From positions 62,001 to 126,000 of the forward strand of contig CANLVG010000010.1 in NCBI GenBank assembly GCA_947494565.1: a stretch of DNA of 64,000 bases. The letters run 5' to 3'. Shown in pieces: positions 17,613 to 26,281 of this stretch. Within the stretch, counting starts at the first letter, position 1, and every line of letters starts with the position of its first letter. The notes below the pieces were generated by a model. That model saw only the letters and a program-made list of their open reading frames with translations. It made no database searches and was not told the DNA's origin. This DNA comes from an uncultured Flavobacteriaceae bacterium. Its GTDB lineage: Bacteria > Bacteroidota > Bacteroidia > Flavobacteriales > Flavobacteriaceae. A program made the translations under genes and the position numbers.

Positions 17613-19205
17613 TTAGTTAAGATTTTCCAACAAGGGGGTATTCATCCAATAGTCACCATAGTCTTTAGGTTTGGTCACATGCTGACTTTCAAAAACGGGT
17701 TTTCGCTTATCCATAAAATTAGTATCGAACGGAGCTCTCGAATCGGGCTTGATCCGTTGTGAAAAAAATTCCCTGAACTGTTGGTACTCTCGCCGTATTG
17801 TCCGGTTGACCAAATTGCCGTGCTCGTCTTTGACATTACCTACCCTAAAATCAAGAAAATCCCTTACACCTACCTTGGTCGTATCGAGCTGACTCAATTC
17901 ATTAAACATCGGGATTGTGGCTTCATCATTTGAATCGGGAAACAAGTAAACCCTCTTTTCAGTCGTTGTAATCATTTTTAGTTTTACCGGCTGGTCTCTG
18001 AATACGACCGCATAGTTCAACACTTTTTTTGCCGACTCTTCTTCAGGTATGTCATTGAATTCGACTACGAAACACTTTCTATAAAGATCAACGGTCATAT
18101 CTATCGTCTTAAAAACCGGAGGAATGTTCAAGATAAAGTTATTATTCAGTGAAATATAGTTCAAGTACATTTTATCGTTTATTTTTTGGTAGTCAGTGGT
18201 GATATCAAAAATCGCCTTTTGCCTATGCCCGTGCTCGTTCTTTTCGCCAGTGGCATTCCGTTGGTTTTCGTCATACATCGTATATTCCAACTTATAAATG
18301 GCGAAATCCAATTTAGAAATATACAGTGTGCCGTTGGCCCGAAAGTTCGGATAACTCGCCCTAAGGCCAATACGGTACAAGTCTTCATCGTTGATTCGGG
18401 TGTCATTCTTCCTAGTGAAGGAATGATTGTCAATCAGATCTGTTTTGAGCGTACCGATGAAATCGTATGAAAACACATTGTAGTTTCTTATGGCATCATG
18501 AATTCTTAAAATTCGGAATTCGTTTCCACCGGAGACATCCAAGATGGCTTTTTCCGCTGTTTTAGAAAATGACTCATAATTATAGGATGCGCGGGCCATG
18601 GAATCTTGTTCAAAATCACCGTTCATCTGAAAATAAAACAAACGGGTATCGGAAGTGGCATCATCAAGTTGATCAAATCCTTGATCGAATACTTCGAGAA
18701 TCGCCTCATTCAAATTAATATACTGCCCTTTACCTTTCTGATAGTCGCGGTAGTAGCCTATAGTGGAAAATGAAGTCGTGGGGAAGTTTCGGGGAATGGC
18801 GTCAATGGCCCTTTGTACAATTTGCTTGGCACTCAGACGGCGTTTTCCTTTCGCCTTGACCACAGCTTCTTGTAAACTGATCGCTGCAGGACTTATCGTT
18901 ACTATATTTAATTCATCTTGGCTAAAGTCATTGATGGGTAACTCTTTGGTTTCGTAGCCCATGGATGAGATTTCGATAATATCACCGTACTCCTTATACT
19001 TTAAAGGAATTCTAAAGCTACCATCTACATTGGTGATAATACCCACCGCCCGATCTTTTATACGGATGTTGGCAAATACTACCGGCTCATTGGTTTCCGA
19101 ATCAAACAGTTTCCCGACCATATAGTCTTGCTGTTGCCCAAAAGCGACCGACGAAATGGAGATAAGTACAAGAAAAATTATGGGAAAAAAGGCTTTAGTA
19201 TTCAT
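17613..19205 (-). CDS. Carboxypeptidase-regulatory-like surface protein, paralogue 3
   Basis: A 530-residue secreted protein (signal peptide 1-23, cleavage FG-QQ) with the regulatory-like domain (VFANIRIKDRAVGIITNVDGSFRIPLKY) and the shared family motifs GYYRDYQ, YINLNEAI, GGNEFRILRIHDAIRNY, MYLNYISLNN, QFREFFSQ and YWMNTPL. It resembles paralogue 4 more than 1 and 2, for instance in the KEYGDIIEISSMGYETKEL stretch. Starts 1 nt after the remnant gene 19207-19452. Function unknown. Confidence 0.8.
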   Translation of the reverse strand: MNTKAFFPIIFLVLISISSVAFGQQQDYMVGKLFDSETNEPVVFANIRIKDRAVGIITNVDGSFRIPLKYKEYGDIIEISSMGYETKELPINDFSQDELNIVTISPAAISLQEAVVKAKGKRRLSAKQIVQRAIDAIPRNFPTTSFSTIGYYRDYQKGKGQYINLNEAILEVFDQGFDQLDDATSDTRLFYFQMNGDFEQDSMARASYNYESFSKTAEKAILDVSGGNEFRILRIHDAIRNYNVFSYDFIGTLKTDLIDNHSFTRKNDTRINDEDLYRIGLRASYPNFRANGTLYISKLDFAIYKLEYTMYDENQRNATGEKNEHGHRQKAIFDITTDYQKINDKMYLNYISLNNNFILNIPPVFKTIDMTVDLYRKCFVVEFNDIPEEESAKKVLNYAVVFRDQPVKLKMITTTEKRVYLFPDSNDEATIPMFNELSQLDTTKVGVRDFLDFRVGNVKDEHGNLVNRTIRREYQQFREFFSQRIKPDSRAPFDTNFMDKRKPVFESQHVTKPKDYGDYWMNTPLLENLN

Positions 19206-19206
19206 A

Positions 19207-19452
19207 TCACTGGTTTTTTTTTAAGGGCGTATTATTCCAATACTCATCAAAATTATTGGGTCTTGTAAGGGGTTGATTATCAAAAATAGGACGGTTTTTT
19301 TGCATCAAAACCACTTCTCGGAATATCATTCGATAAAGGTATCCATTTATAGTATCGATGAGTAGTCCTTTATTACGACATCTTTCTTGGCAGAAAACAA
19401 AAATGCCAAGCAAAAGAAACAACCCTGAGGAGAAACGGATTTGATACGACAT
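19207..19452 (-). pseudogene. Deletion remnant of a fifth paralogue
   Basis: An 81-residue frame with a signal-peptide-like N-terminus (RFSSGLFLLLGIFVF) joined to a C-terminal tail that clearly belongs to the neighbouring family: IFREVVLMQKNRPIFDNQPL then NNFDEYWNNTPL. The 400-odd residues in between are missing. It sits exactly between paralogues 4 and 3 in the same orientation with gaps of 1 and 3 nt. The frame is still open, so a small secreted peptide may be made, but it is best read as the product of an internal deletion after tandem duplication. Confidence 0.75.
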
Positions 19453-19455
19453 GGT

Positions 19456-21153
19456 TCAGTTGTTTATGGTCTTCAAAGGTGTATTCATCCAATAATCTCC
19501 AAAATTATCCGGCTTCACAATGGGCTGCTCATCAAAAATCGGTTTTCGATTGTTCATAAATAAGCGTTGTTCCGGTACTCGATCGTCCGCTTTGACCTCC
19601 TGCACAAAAAACTCGCGAAACTGATGATAGTCCTTGGTTGTCCACCTCCCTATCGCATTACCGTTAAGATCTTTTAGACCTTTGGTCTTTACTTTGAGTA
19701 TTTCTTCATTTATACCTTCATTCTTCGCAATAAATTCAAGCTCATCAAGTATCTCAATTTGTCTATTGGTATTTACTTTCGGATATAAGACCACCTGATT
19801 GTCAGCTACGAGGAGTCCCTCGAGTGCAATTTTTTTTCCTTTGAAATGAACATTGAACTGATTCGTGTTCTTGGCGCTATCGGCATTCAAAAACTCACTA
19901 AACGTCAAAACGATCCATCTCTTCTTGAGAGTGAGGCTCAATCTTGGGTGGATGGCGTTATCAAAACGGATGTCCACTCGATCGAGCGTCAGTTTTGGAG
20001 GCTCCCAAATTTTGAATACGTTATTGAAAGAAATATAGTTGAGATACATCTTATCCTTATACCTTCTATACGACGTCGTTACTTCAAAAACAGGTTGCTT
20101 GTAGGTTCCATTCTTATCAGGTACCCCTGTTCTATTGTTCTTGGTTTCGTCATAGACGGCGTAGTCCATCTTAAAAATGGAATAATCGGATTTTGAAATA
20201 TAGAGCCTACCATACGCGGTATGAACCGGCAATTTGCGTATGAACTTTATGGTATACAGCGATTCCTCCCCTATTGAAGAATCATCGTCTCGTGAAAACG
20301 AATGTTCCTTTAACAGATCGGTATCGAAGCGATGTACAAAGGAATAGGAATTGATCCTGTGATTACGAATAGCGTTATGAACGCTTAGAATAGTGAATTC
20401 ATTTCCTCCATAAGCACTTAGGTATCCCTTCTCGATAATTTTCGTATCTCCCTTAAAGCTATAGTTGTATGGCTTTCTAGCCAGTGTATCACGACGAAAA
20501 TCCAGGTTCGCCTTGTAATCATATAAAGCTGCCCTTGTCGTCGCCGAATCGATAGCATCAAAGCCCTGATCATGAACGGCCATTATCGCCTCGTTCAAGT
20601 TTACATATTCATCATTGTCCAGTTGATAATCCCGATAATATCCAACTTGAACGTAGGGTTCGATTGGATAGTTTTCCAAAAGGGCATCAATGGCTTTCTG
20701 TACAATCTCTCTTGGCTTCATTCGTTTTCTTTTCCGCTTGGCACTAACAGTTGCCTCTGACAATTCGAAAACAGCCGGTTGAAGTCTAACCGTATTGGTG
20801 ACAAATCTTGAAAAGTCATGGATCAATAACTCCTTGGTACGATATCCCATAGATGATATTTCTATGATATCACCGTACTCTTGATACTTCATCGGAATTC
20901 TGAAACTTCCATCCAAATTTGAAATGACCCCTAGCGCACGGTCTTTGATCCGAATACTAGCAAAAACTATAGGTTCCAGAGTTTTAGCATCTAACAATTG
21001 ACCACGTATGAACTCATCGCGTTGCGCAACAACGAAGAGGTGTGACAAAAAAAGGAATGAAAAAAATAAGCGCTGTGTAGTTTTTATCCCATGGGTTTTC
21101 TGTTGTTGTTTAGCGTATCGTAAAAAAAATAAATACGACATAAACACCCACAA
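19456..21153 (-). CDS. Carboxypeptidase-regulatory-like surface protein, paralogue 4
   Basis: A 565-residue frame whose real secretion signal (KTTQRLFFSFLFLSHLFVVAQ) begins about 24 residues in; no closer in-frame ATG exists, so the start at 21153 or at the fifth codon is uncertain. It overlaps the end of the antiporter gene by 44 nt. After the signal come the regulatory-like domain (VFASIRIKDRALGVISNLDGSFRIPMKY) and the family motifs GYYRDYQ, YVNLNEAI, GGNEFTILSVHNAIRNH, MYLNYISFNN, QFREFFVQ and YWMNTPL. First of the tandem array. Function unknown. Confidence 0.78.
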   Translation of the reverse strand: MWVFMSYLFFLRYAKQQQKTHGIKTTQRLFFSFLFLSHLFVVAQRDEFIRGQLLDAKTLEPIVFASIRIKDRALGVISNLDGSFRIPMKYQEYGDIIEISSMGYRTKELLIHDFSRFVTNTVRLQPAVFELSEATVSAKRKRKRMKPREIVQKAIDALLENYPIEPYVQVGYYRDYQLDNDEYVNLNEAIMAVHDQGFDAIDSATTRAALYDYKANLDFRRDTLARKPYNYSFKGDTKIIEKGYLSAYGGNEFTILSVHNAIRNHRINSYSFVHRFDTDLLKEHSFSRDDDSSIGEESLYTIKFIRKLPVHTAYGRLYISKSDYSIFKMDYAVYDETKNNRTGVPDKNGTYKQPVFEVTTSYRRYKDKMYLNYISFNNVFKIWEPPKLTLDRVDIRFDNAIHPRLSLTLKKRWIVLTFSEFLNADSAKNTNQFNVHFKGKKIALEGLLVADNQVVLYPKVNTNRQIEILDELEFIAKNEGINEEILKVKTKGLKDLNGNAIGRWTTKDYHQFREFFVQEVKADDRVPEQRLFMNNRKPIFDEQPIVKPDNFGDYWMNTPLKTINN

Positions 21154-22048
21154 GAATCATACCATCCCGCCACCCAAGACGTAGTCCTTTTGGAATAAAA
21201 ACCAAAGGTAAGACCAGAAACGATATTCCTAGCATCCAGAAGATATCATTACTCAATAAACCTTCATCAACCACCTTCACCGGAGTGATTATAGAAGTAA
21301 TCCCCAAAACAGCCAACAAGTTAAAGATATTCGACCCCATAAGATTGCCCAATGAAATCGCTTTTTCCTTTTTGATCACTGCTATAATGGAGGCTGCCAA
21401 TTCAGGAATACTGGTGCCAATAGACACTACTGTAATTGCAATGACCCGCTCGCTTATACCATACTTCATTGCCATTCCGACCGCACCGTTGATCAGCAGT
21501 TCAGAGCCGCCCCACAAAGCTACTCCGCCCAGCCCTAAGAACAATACGGTCTTGTATAGCGGTAACTCCACATCATCCTCGGGCAATTCATCTACCACAG
21601 CGGTCTTTTGAAATCGAAGTAAATACACAAGAAAAAGAAAAAGAAGCACCACCATAATGATTCCCTCATACTGTTGTAGCTCACCATCAAAATAGATAAA
21701 CCCACAGAACAAGACCGAAGCGAGCATCATCACGGGCCAATCGGTCTTATAAAAACTTCTATTGACGTCAATACTACCTAGAAGTACGGTGATCCCAAGG
21801 ACAAGACCCAAATTGGCGATATTAGATCCTACGACATTGCCCAAGGCCAGATCTGGATATCCCTCAATGGCCGAATTAATACTAACAATGAGCTCGGGAG
21901 CCGAAGTCGCGAAGGAGACAACGGTCATGCCGATTACGATTTTAGGAATATTTAATTTCAATGATAAGGCAACAGCGGATTTCAATAACCAATTTCCCCC
22001 GGCTATAAGAAGCACTAGCCCAGAAATTATAAAAAGAAGATTCTGCAT
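21110..22048 (-). CDS. CaCA-family calcium/sodium antiporter
   Basis: A 312-residue inner-membrane protein of the YrbG type with about ten membrane segments and both alpha repeats: GMTVVSFATSAPELIVS with GNVVGSNIANLGLVLG, and ITVVSIGTSIPELAAS with GNLMGSNIFNLLAVLG. Each repeat carries the Glu of the ion-binding site. Expected to exchange Ca2+ for Na+ (or H+). Its 3' end overlaps the first surface paralogue, suggesting co-transcription of the array from this gene's promoter. Whether calcium export is connected to the surface proteins is unknown. Confidence 0.92.
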   Translation of the reverse strand: MQNLLFIISGLVLLIAGGNWLLKSAVALSLKLNIPKIVIGMTVVSFATSAPELIVSINSAIEGYPDLALGNVVGSNIANLGLVLGITVLLGSIDVNRSFYKTDWPVMMLASVLFCGFIYFDGELQQYEGIIMVVLLFLFLVYLLRFQKTAVVDELPEDDVELPLYKTVLFLGLGGVALWGGSELLINGAVGMAMKYGISERVIAITVVSIGTSIPELAASIIAVIKKEKAISLGNLMGSNIFNLLAVLGITSIITPVKVVDEGLLSNDIFWMLGISFLVLPLVFIPKGLRLGWRDGMILVGVYVVFIFFTIR

Positions 22049-22133
22049 TCCACGTATTTTAACAAATATAGCGGAAGATTTTGAAATAAATAGGGTGGAT
22101 CAGATGAACAAAAAACTAAGTTTTACTAAACAT

Positions 22134-22188
22134 ATAGTTAAATAACTACAAAATTAGTTGTTTAACTATAAAAATAGTAATATGTTTG
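22134..22188 (+). promoter_or_regulatory. BlaI-type operator over a consensus promoter
   Basis: A 15-bp inverted repeat with one mismatch, ATAGTTAAATAACTA (22134-22148) and TAGTTGTTTAACTAT (22155-22169), separated by 6 nt. Its right arm covers a -33-like GTTG (22157-22160), which is followed 20 nt later by a -7 box TATGTTTG (22181-22188). A repressor bound here would block the promoter of the BlaI/M56 genes, as expected for autoregulation. Confidence 0.75.
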
Positions 22189-22206
22189 GAAACCAAAAAA
22201 AGTACG

Positions 22207-22566
22207 ATGCAAAAATTAACCAATAAGGAAGAAGAAATCATGAAAATTCTTTGGCGACTTGAAAAAGCCTTTGTCAAAGAAATACGGGCCGAGTTAGAGG
22301 GTCAAAAGCCCCATTACAATACCTTATCGACCATCGTGCGAAATTTGGAGGATAAAAACTTCGTGAGACACGAAGCCTTTGGAAATACACATCGATACTA
22401 TCCCGTAATTACAAAGGAAGAGTACCGAAAAAAATATATCAACACCAGTATTGTGGACTACTTTGGCAATTCATACAAAAACGTAGTGTCGGCCTTCGCC
22501 AAGGAGGAAAAGATTTCGGTAAAAGAGCTCAAGGAAATCATCAACCTGATCGAAAACAAGGATTAA
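22207..22566 (+). CDS. BlaI/MecI/CopY-family repressor
   Basis: A 119-residue winged-helix repressor: MQKLTNKEEEIMKILWRLEKAFVKEIRAEL, then YNTLSTIVRNLEDKNFV as recognition helix and the VSAFAKEEKISVKELKEIINLIE dimerisation end. I use ATG 22207, because the upstream in-frame TTG at 22186 is inside the -7 promoter box. It is followed 1 nt later by an M56 peptidase gene. Family members repress their own operon until cleaved by the partner M56 protease; here the operator dyad at 22134-22169 fits that scheme. The physiological signal in Bacteroidetes is not known. Confidence 0.92.
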   Translation: MQKLTNKEEEIMKILWRLEKAFVKEIRAELEGQKPHYNTLSTIVRNLEDKNFVRHEAFGNTHRYYPVITKEEYRKKYINTSIVDYFGNSYKNVVSAFAKEEKISVKELKEIINLIENKD

Positions 22567-22567
22567 A

Positions 22568-24190
22568 ATGGAAACCGTGGTTATCTATCTACTTAAATCT
22601 GCATGTGTGCTGTTTCTTTTTCTCAGTTGCTACCAACTTTTTTTGAGAAAAGAGACCTTGTTCGCCTTCAATAGGTGGTTTCTGCTATTTGGAGTTATTG
22701 TAGCTCTTTTTCTTCCATTGACCTACTATACCGAAACCGTTTATTTACCCGCTGATATCGGGGCAATGAGTATTGAAAACTCGAAAGAGGGGCAACCATT
22801 CAATGCACCTTCTTTTTCCTGGACCTTCATCCTGTTCAATATCTATATTTTGGTAACGCTTTTCTTTGCTGTTAAACTTGTCATTGAACTATATACCGTG
22901 TTCGGGTATCTCAAAACTGGAATTAGAACGACCACAGATGGCTATGTGCATATTAGGAGTACGGAAAATATCAAACCCTTTTCATTTTTCAATTTCATCA
23001 TCTACAATCCCAATAACCACAGTGCTGAAGATCTAGAACTCATTCTGGCCCATGAACAGGTTCATACCCGTCAAAGGCACTCCTTTGATATTCTCTTGAT
23101 GGAAATCGTTCTTTTAACACAGTGGTTCAATCCTATCGCTTGGCTATACAAAAGAGCCATTATGCAAAATCTGGAGTTTTTAGCGGACACTCAAAACTCC
23201 GTTGTACAAAAAAACAGAAAACAGTATCAATACCTCTTGCTAAGACAGTCGGTAGATACGCGTAACCTATCTATAATAAATCCTTTTTTTAATTCATTAA
23301 TCAAAAAACGAATCGTCATGATCAATCAAATCCCATCACGAAAAATAAACGCATTTAAGACCCTAGTTGTACTTCCGTTTCTTGCGCTCTTCTTTTTCAG
23401 TTTCAATGCCAAGACCGAATATCAACTATATGATTCAGCTGGCGAATTGGTCGCCGGAAAATCGATTGAACTGCTCATTAACAAAAATACCACGGAAAAG
23501 GAGTTGACAAAAATGAAAAAAGACCTTCAGAAAGATGGTATTGATTTTACCTATACGGTCAATCATAATGAGGCCAAGGAGATTGTTGACATTTCGATTC
23601 GAATTTCCGGAAAGGGAGCTAATGGTTCAACGTTTAACAACGCTTATAACTCATCTAACGATGATCAGGCCATTTCGCCCCTTGTCATCTACATTGACCA
23701 AGATCAAAACTTGGTTTCCATTGGAACAAAAGGTTCCTATCACTCCAATTCGGTGCATATTGACTCTGATGACGGACAAGTATGGATCAACTCCGGTGAT
23801 GAGCGGCATAGGGATATTCGAATTACAAAGAAAAACGGGAAGAAACTCATTATCGTAGATGGGGAGGAAATCTCTGAGGAAGAGTTTGAAAAAATGGATG
23901 TACACATGGGGAAAGGGTCTTCGAAGGTATTTATCCATACTGATTCTGATGATGACCATGATATTAAGGTAGTCGAAGATGAAGGAAATGGCTTTTTCTT
24001 TATTGACACTGATGGAGACGAAGAACCGGTTTATGTTATTGACGGAAAAGAGAGCACTTCAAAGAAAGTGAAGCAACTCGATCCGAGTGAAATCGAGTCC
24101 ATCGATGTTTCCAAGGGAGAAAAAGCACTAGAGCGTTTTGGCGAAAAAGGTAAAAACGGCGTAGTCGAAATCACCACCAAAAAGAATTAA
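22568..24190 (+). CDS. M56 (BlaR1-type) membrane metalloprotease with TonB-plug-like tail
   Basis: A 540-residue inner-membrane protein. Hydrophobic segments near residues 5-25, 35-55 and 85-110 precede the zinc-protease motif HEQVH (162-166) with a downstream NLEFLAD (about 201-207) supplying the third ligand. A further membrane span lies around 265-285. The C-terminal half is an Asp/Gly-rich extracytoplasmic domain that ends with EIESIDVSKGEKALERFG and GVVEITTKKN, resembling the plug of TonB-dependent receptors. Starts 1 nt after the BlaI gene. Likely senses an envelope signal and inactivates BlaI by proteolysis; no penicillin-binding domain is seen. Confidence 0.9.
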   Translation: METVVIYLLKSACVLFLFLSCYQLFLRKETLFAFNRWFLLFGVIVALFLPLTYYTETVYLPADIGAMSIENSKEGQPFNAPSFSWTFILFNIYILVTLFFAVKLVIELYTVFGYLKTGIRTTTDGYVHIRSTENIKPFSFFNFIIYNPNNHSAEDLELILAHEQVHTRQRHSFDILLMEIVLLTQWFNPIAWLYKRAIMQNLEFLADTQNSVVQKNRKQYQYLLLRQSVDTRNLSIINPFFNSLIKKRIVMINQIPSRKINAFKTLVVLPFLALFFFSFNAKTEYQLYDSAGELVAGKSIELLINKNTTEKELTKMKKDLQKDGIDFTYTVNHNEAKEIVDISIRISGKGANGSTFNNAYNSSNDDQAISPLVIYIDQDQNLVSIGTKGSYHSNSVHIDSDDGQVWINSGDERHRDIRITKKNGKKLIIVDGEEISEEEFEKMDVHMGKGSSKVFIHTDSDDDHDIKVVEDEGNGFFFIDTDGDEEPVYVIDGKESTSKKVKQLDPSEIESIDVSKGEKALERFGEKGKNGVVEITTKKN

Positions 24191-24224
24191 AAGACCCCTT
24201 TTTATTGCTTCAATCAAGCTGCAG

Positions 24225-24249
24225 AAACCGACTTTTTTAAAGTCGGTTT
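24225..24249 (+). terminator. Terminator of the BlaI/M56 operon
   Basis: Perfect 11-bp stem AAACCGACTTT (24225-24235) and AAAGTCGGTTT (24239-24249) followed by a run of T residues, 34 nt after the M56 stop codon. Confidence 0.9.
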
Positions 24250-24566
24250 TTTTGTGGTGGGAAACGAAATGCTCAAAATCATCAAATTTTAGACTAAAAA
24301 ATCCCTTGTCTGTAAAAGAAACCTCAAAAAAGCCTCTACAAATACTACATTTCATAACATTAATCACCTATCATTATTACATTTTAAAACATGTCACAAG
24401 GACTCATCTAAAACATTAACACTTATATCGTTATTTTGATTTCAATTGTGTATTCAGTTGTATCGATTTTGATCTAAATCCTTGCAGGTGAACATTTTTT
24501 ATATATATCTTATTTGGATAATCGATTATCACAAAACAATTATTAACCCCTAAAAACCCATTACAT

Positions 24567-24629
24567 ATGATTGCACTAGCTAAAATTTTATTGTTCTTGA
24601 TGTTATCCTTGATCACGATAATAGCTTAA
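24567..24629 (+). CDS. Putative 20-residue hydrophobic peptide
   Basis: ATG 24567 to TAA 24629 encodes MIALAKILLFLMLSLITIIA, one short membrane-spanning segment. It lies alone in a 537-bp gap, about 340 nt after the M56 gene, and is followed 24 nt later by a strong terminator (24654-24677), so the region looks like a separate short transcription unit. It could be a small membrane peptide of the toxin or regulatory type, or the terminator could belong to a non-coding RNA. No Shine-Dalgarno sequence is obvious. The rest of 24250-24566 shows no gene. Confidence 0.4.
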   Translation: MIALAKILLFLMLSLITIIA

Positions 24630-24653
24630 GTAGAATCATATAGGCCTATATAA

Positions 24654-24677
24654 AAAGACCGCCTTAGGGCGGTCTTT
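24654..24677 (+). terminator. Terminator after the 20-residue peptide
   Basis: Perfect 10-bp GC-rich stem AAAGACCGCC (24654-24663) and GGCGGTCTTT (24668-24677) with a 4-nt loop. It lies 24 nt after the peptide stop codon and 50 nt before the band-7 gene. Confidence 0.85.
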
Positions 24678-24727
24678 ACAATTACTCAATTGAACACCCT
24701 TCTTTTTTAACCTTAAACTCTAGCATT

Positions 24728-26065
24728 ATGATACTATATATTGGAATTGCGATAGCCCTTTTAGGGGCAGTCGCGCTACTACTCAAACCATTTTTTAAGA
24801 CCAATGCCCTTCTTTCCAAATTCTCTGTAAAACAAAGTTTACAACTTTTGGGCATAGGGGTCTTGTTGAGCATCATCTCAGGAGCCTTCTTTTATGCCGA
24901 ACCCGGTACCGCATATGCGGTTCAATATCCTTGGGGTGGTCAAAAAGCTGTTTTTAGGCAAGGTATCAACACTAAAATGTGGGGAAGACTCATTCCTCTA
25001 CAATTTGAATTACCCATTAAATACGTTATTCCTAATTCTGAAGGTGATTTAGGGGAGCAAAGTGAATACGCGAATGTCGATGCGGCCAAGTATTGGGCGT
25101 TTAGCGATGCCGTAAAAGCAAGAATAGCCACTTCTGTGGTAATCAGTATCAATACCGAAGACGAGCATCAATTTCTGTCCGTCGCCGATCGCAATAAAAC
25201 AGAAGAAAACATGATTCGTTCCCGGATCATTCCAAATATTGATCAATCCATAAAAAATACCTGTAAACTGATGGACGCCCAAGATTACATTTCGGGTCAG
25301 GCCTCTGATTTCGATCGTTATTTTAGAGATCAATTGGAAAATGGCATGTATGTCCTAGAAGAATATGTTATGAATGAGCAACGAGATATTATCGGTGATA
25401 GTGCCACGATACGCACGGTAGTGAACAATGAAAGTAAGCAAAAGCGATTTCGTGTTAAGATGGTAGATGGAAGTCCACTTCGTGAGGAGGGGAATTCATT
25501 GAAAGCCTACGGCCTCACCGTAGTGCAAGCTGTAGTCACCGAAATTGATTGGGAAGAAACTTTTGACAATCGCTTGCAATTGCAAAAGGAAGAGGTAGCC
25601 CAAACACAGCTTGAAAAACAACAGGCCGAACGGGAGTTCTATCGTGCCCAAAAAGAGAAGGCCCATGGTGAAGCCGAAAAAGCGACTGAACGTGCTCGCT
25701 TGGAAAAAGAGCAGATCCAAAAGACCATCGCGGCTGAAACCGAAGCTAAAGTTGCTGAATTCAATCTCATTAAAGAAAAGAAGCAATTTGAGGTTGAAAA
25801 ATTTAAGGCACAAAGTAAAAAAGTGGCGGCCGAGGCCGAAGCTTATCAGAACGCGAAACTCGTCAACGCCGGACTCACGCCCCAGGAACGTGCTGAATGG
25901 GATTATAAAACGGCTGTGGGTGTGGCACGAGAGCTTAAAGACCTTAATCTACCCGAGTTTTATATTGAAGGAGGTGGCAGTAGTAAAGCCTCGGGCGATA
26001 ATTTGCTTACGTCGCTTATTGGCGCTGACATTGCGAAAAAAATGACCAATAGGAACAAGGAGTAA
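24728..26065 (+). CDS. SPFH/band-7 (prohibitin-like) membrane protein
   Basis: A 445-residue protein with two N-terminal membrane segments (residues 3-22 and about 38-57), a band-7 domain (PGTAYAVQYPWGGQKAVFRQG onward, roughly 60-290) and a long charged coiled coil (about 290-390, KEEVAQTQLEKQQAERE repeats). The end is flexible and Gly/Ser-rich. Such proteins form membrane-associated oligomers that organise microdomains or control proteases. The coding sequence follows a free-standing terminator and has its own terminator, so it appears to be monocistronic. Confidence 0.9.
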   Translation: MILYIGIAIALLGAVALLLKPFFKTNALLSKFSVKQSLQLLGIGVLLSIISGAFFYAEPGTAYAVQYPWGGQKAVFRQGINTKMWGRLIPLQFELPIKYVIPNSEGDLGEQSEYANVDAAKYWAFSDAVKARIATSVVISINTEDEHQFLSVADRNKTEENMIRSRIIPNIDQSIKNTCKLMDAQDYISGQASDFDRYFRDQLENGMYVLEEYVMNEQRDIIGDSATIRTVVNNESKQKRFRVKMVDGSPLREEGNSLKAYGLTVVQAVVTEIDWEETFDNRLQLQKEEVAQTQLEKQQAEREFYRAQKEKAHGEAEKATERARLEKEQIQKTIAAETEAKVAEFNLIKEKKQFEVEKFKAQSKKVAAEAEAYQNAKLVNAGLTPQERAEWDYKTAVGVARELKDLNLPEFYIEGGGSSKASGDNLLTSLIGADIAKKMTNRNKE

Positions 26066-26077
26066 ACCGCTACTCAA

Positions 26078-26100
26078 AACCCAGCTTAAGAAGCTGGGTT
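26078..26100 (+). terminator. Terminator of the band-7 gene
   Basis: Perfect 10-bp stem AACCCAGCTT (26078-26087) and AAGCTGGGTT (26091-26100) with T-rich sequence after it, 12 nt past the stop codon. Confidence 0.9.
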
Positions 26101-26119
26101 TTTATTTTTATATTTGAAG

Positions 26120-26281
26120 ATGTCCTTCAGAAAATCGTTCTTCACGTTCTTGGCCAAGATGAATAAGGTGGTGCTTCCCTCCTACTCCAAAAAAAGGCTG
26201 GATCTCTCGAAAGCGTCCAAATTGCAATTGGCTATTGTGGGTTGGCGGTATTATGTGACGACCAATGCCCTGGATCAATAA
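26120..26281 (+). CDS. Conserved 53-residue flavobacterial protein
   Basis: ATG 26120 to TAA 26281 encodes a small basic protein: MSFRKSFFTFLAKMNKVVLP at the start and a hydrophobic QLAIVGWRYYVTTNALDQ end. I recognise this as a short family common in Flavobacteriia, sometimes labelled 'SsrA-binding protein' in annotation, although it is far too short to be SmpB. The function is unknown. It sits just after the band-7 terminator and overlaps the 3' end of the convergent apt gene by 7 nt. Confidence 0.75.
   Translation: MSFRKSFFTFLAKMNKVVLPSYSKKRLDLSKASKLQLAIVGWRYYVTTNALDQ

Noticed and set aside
22568-24190. Beta-lactam resistance operon
   Set aside because: BlaI/M56 pairs are widespread in Bacteroidetes; there is no beta-lactamase gene and no penicillin-binding sensor domain.
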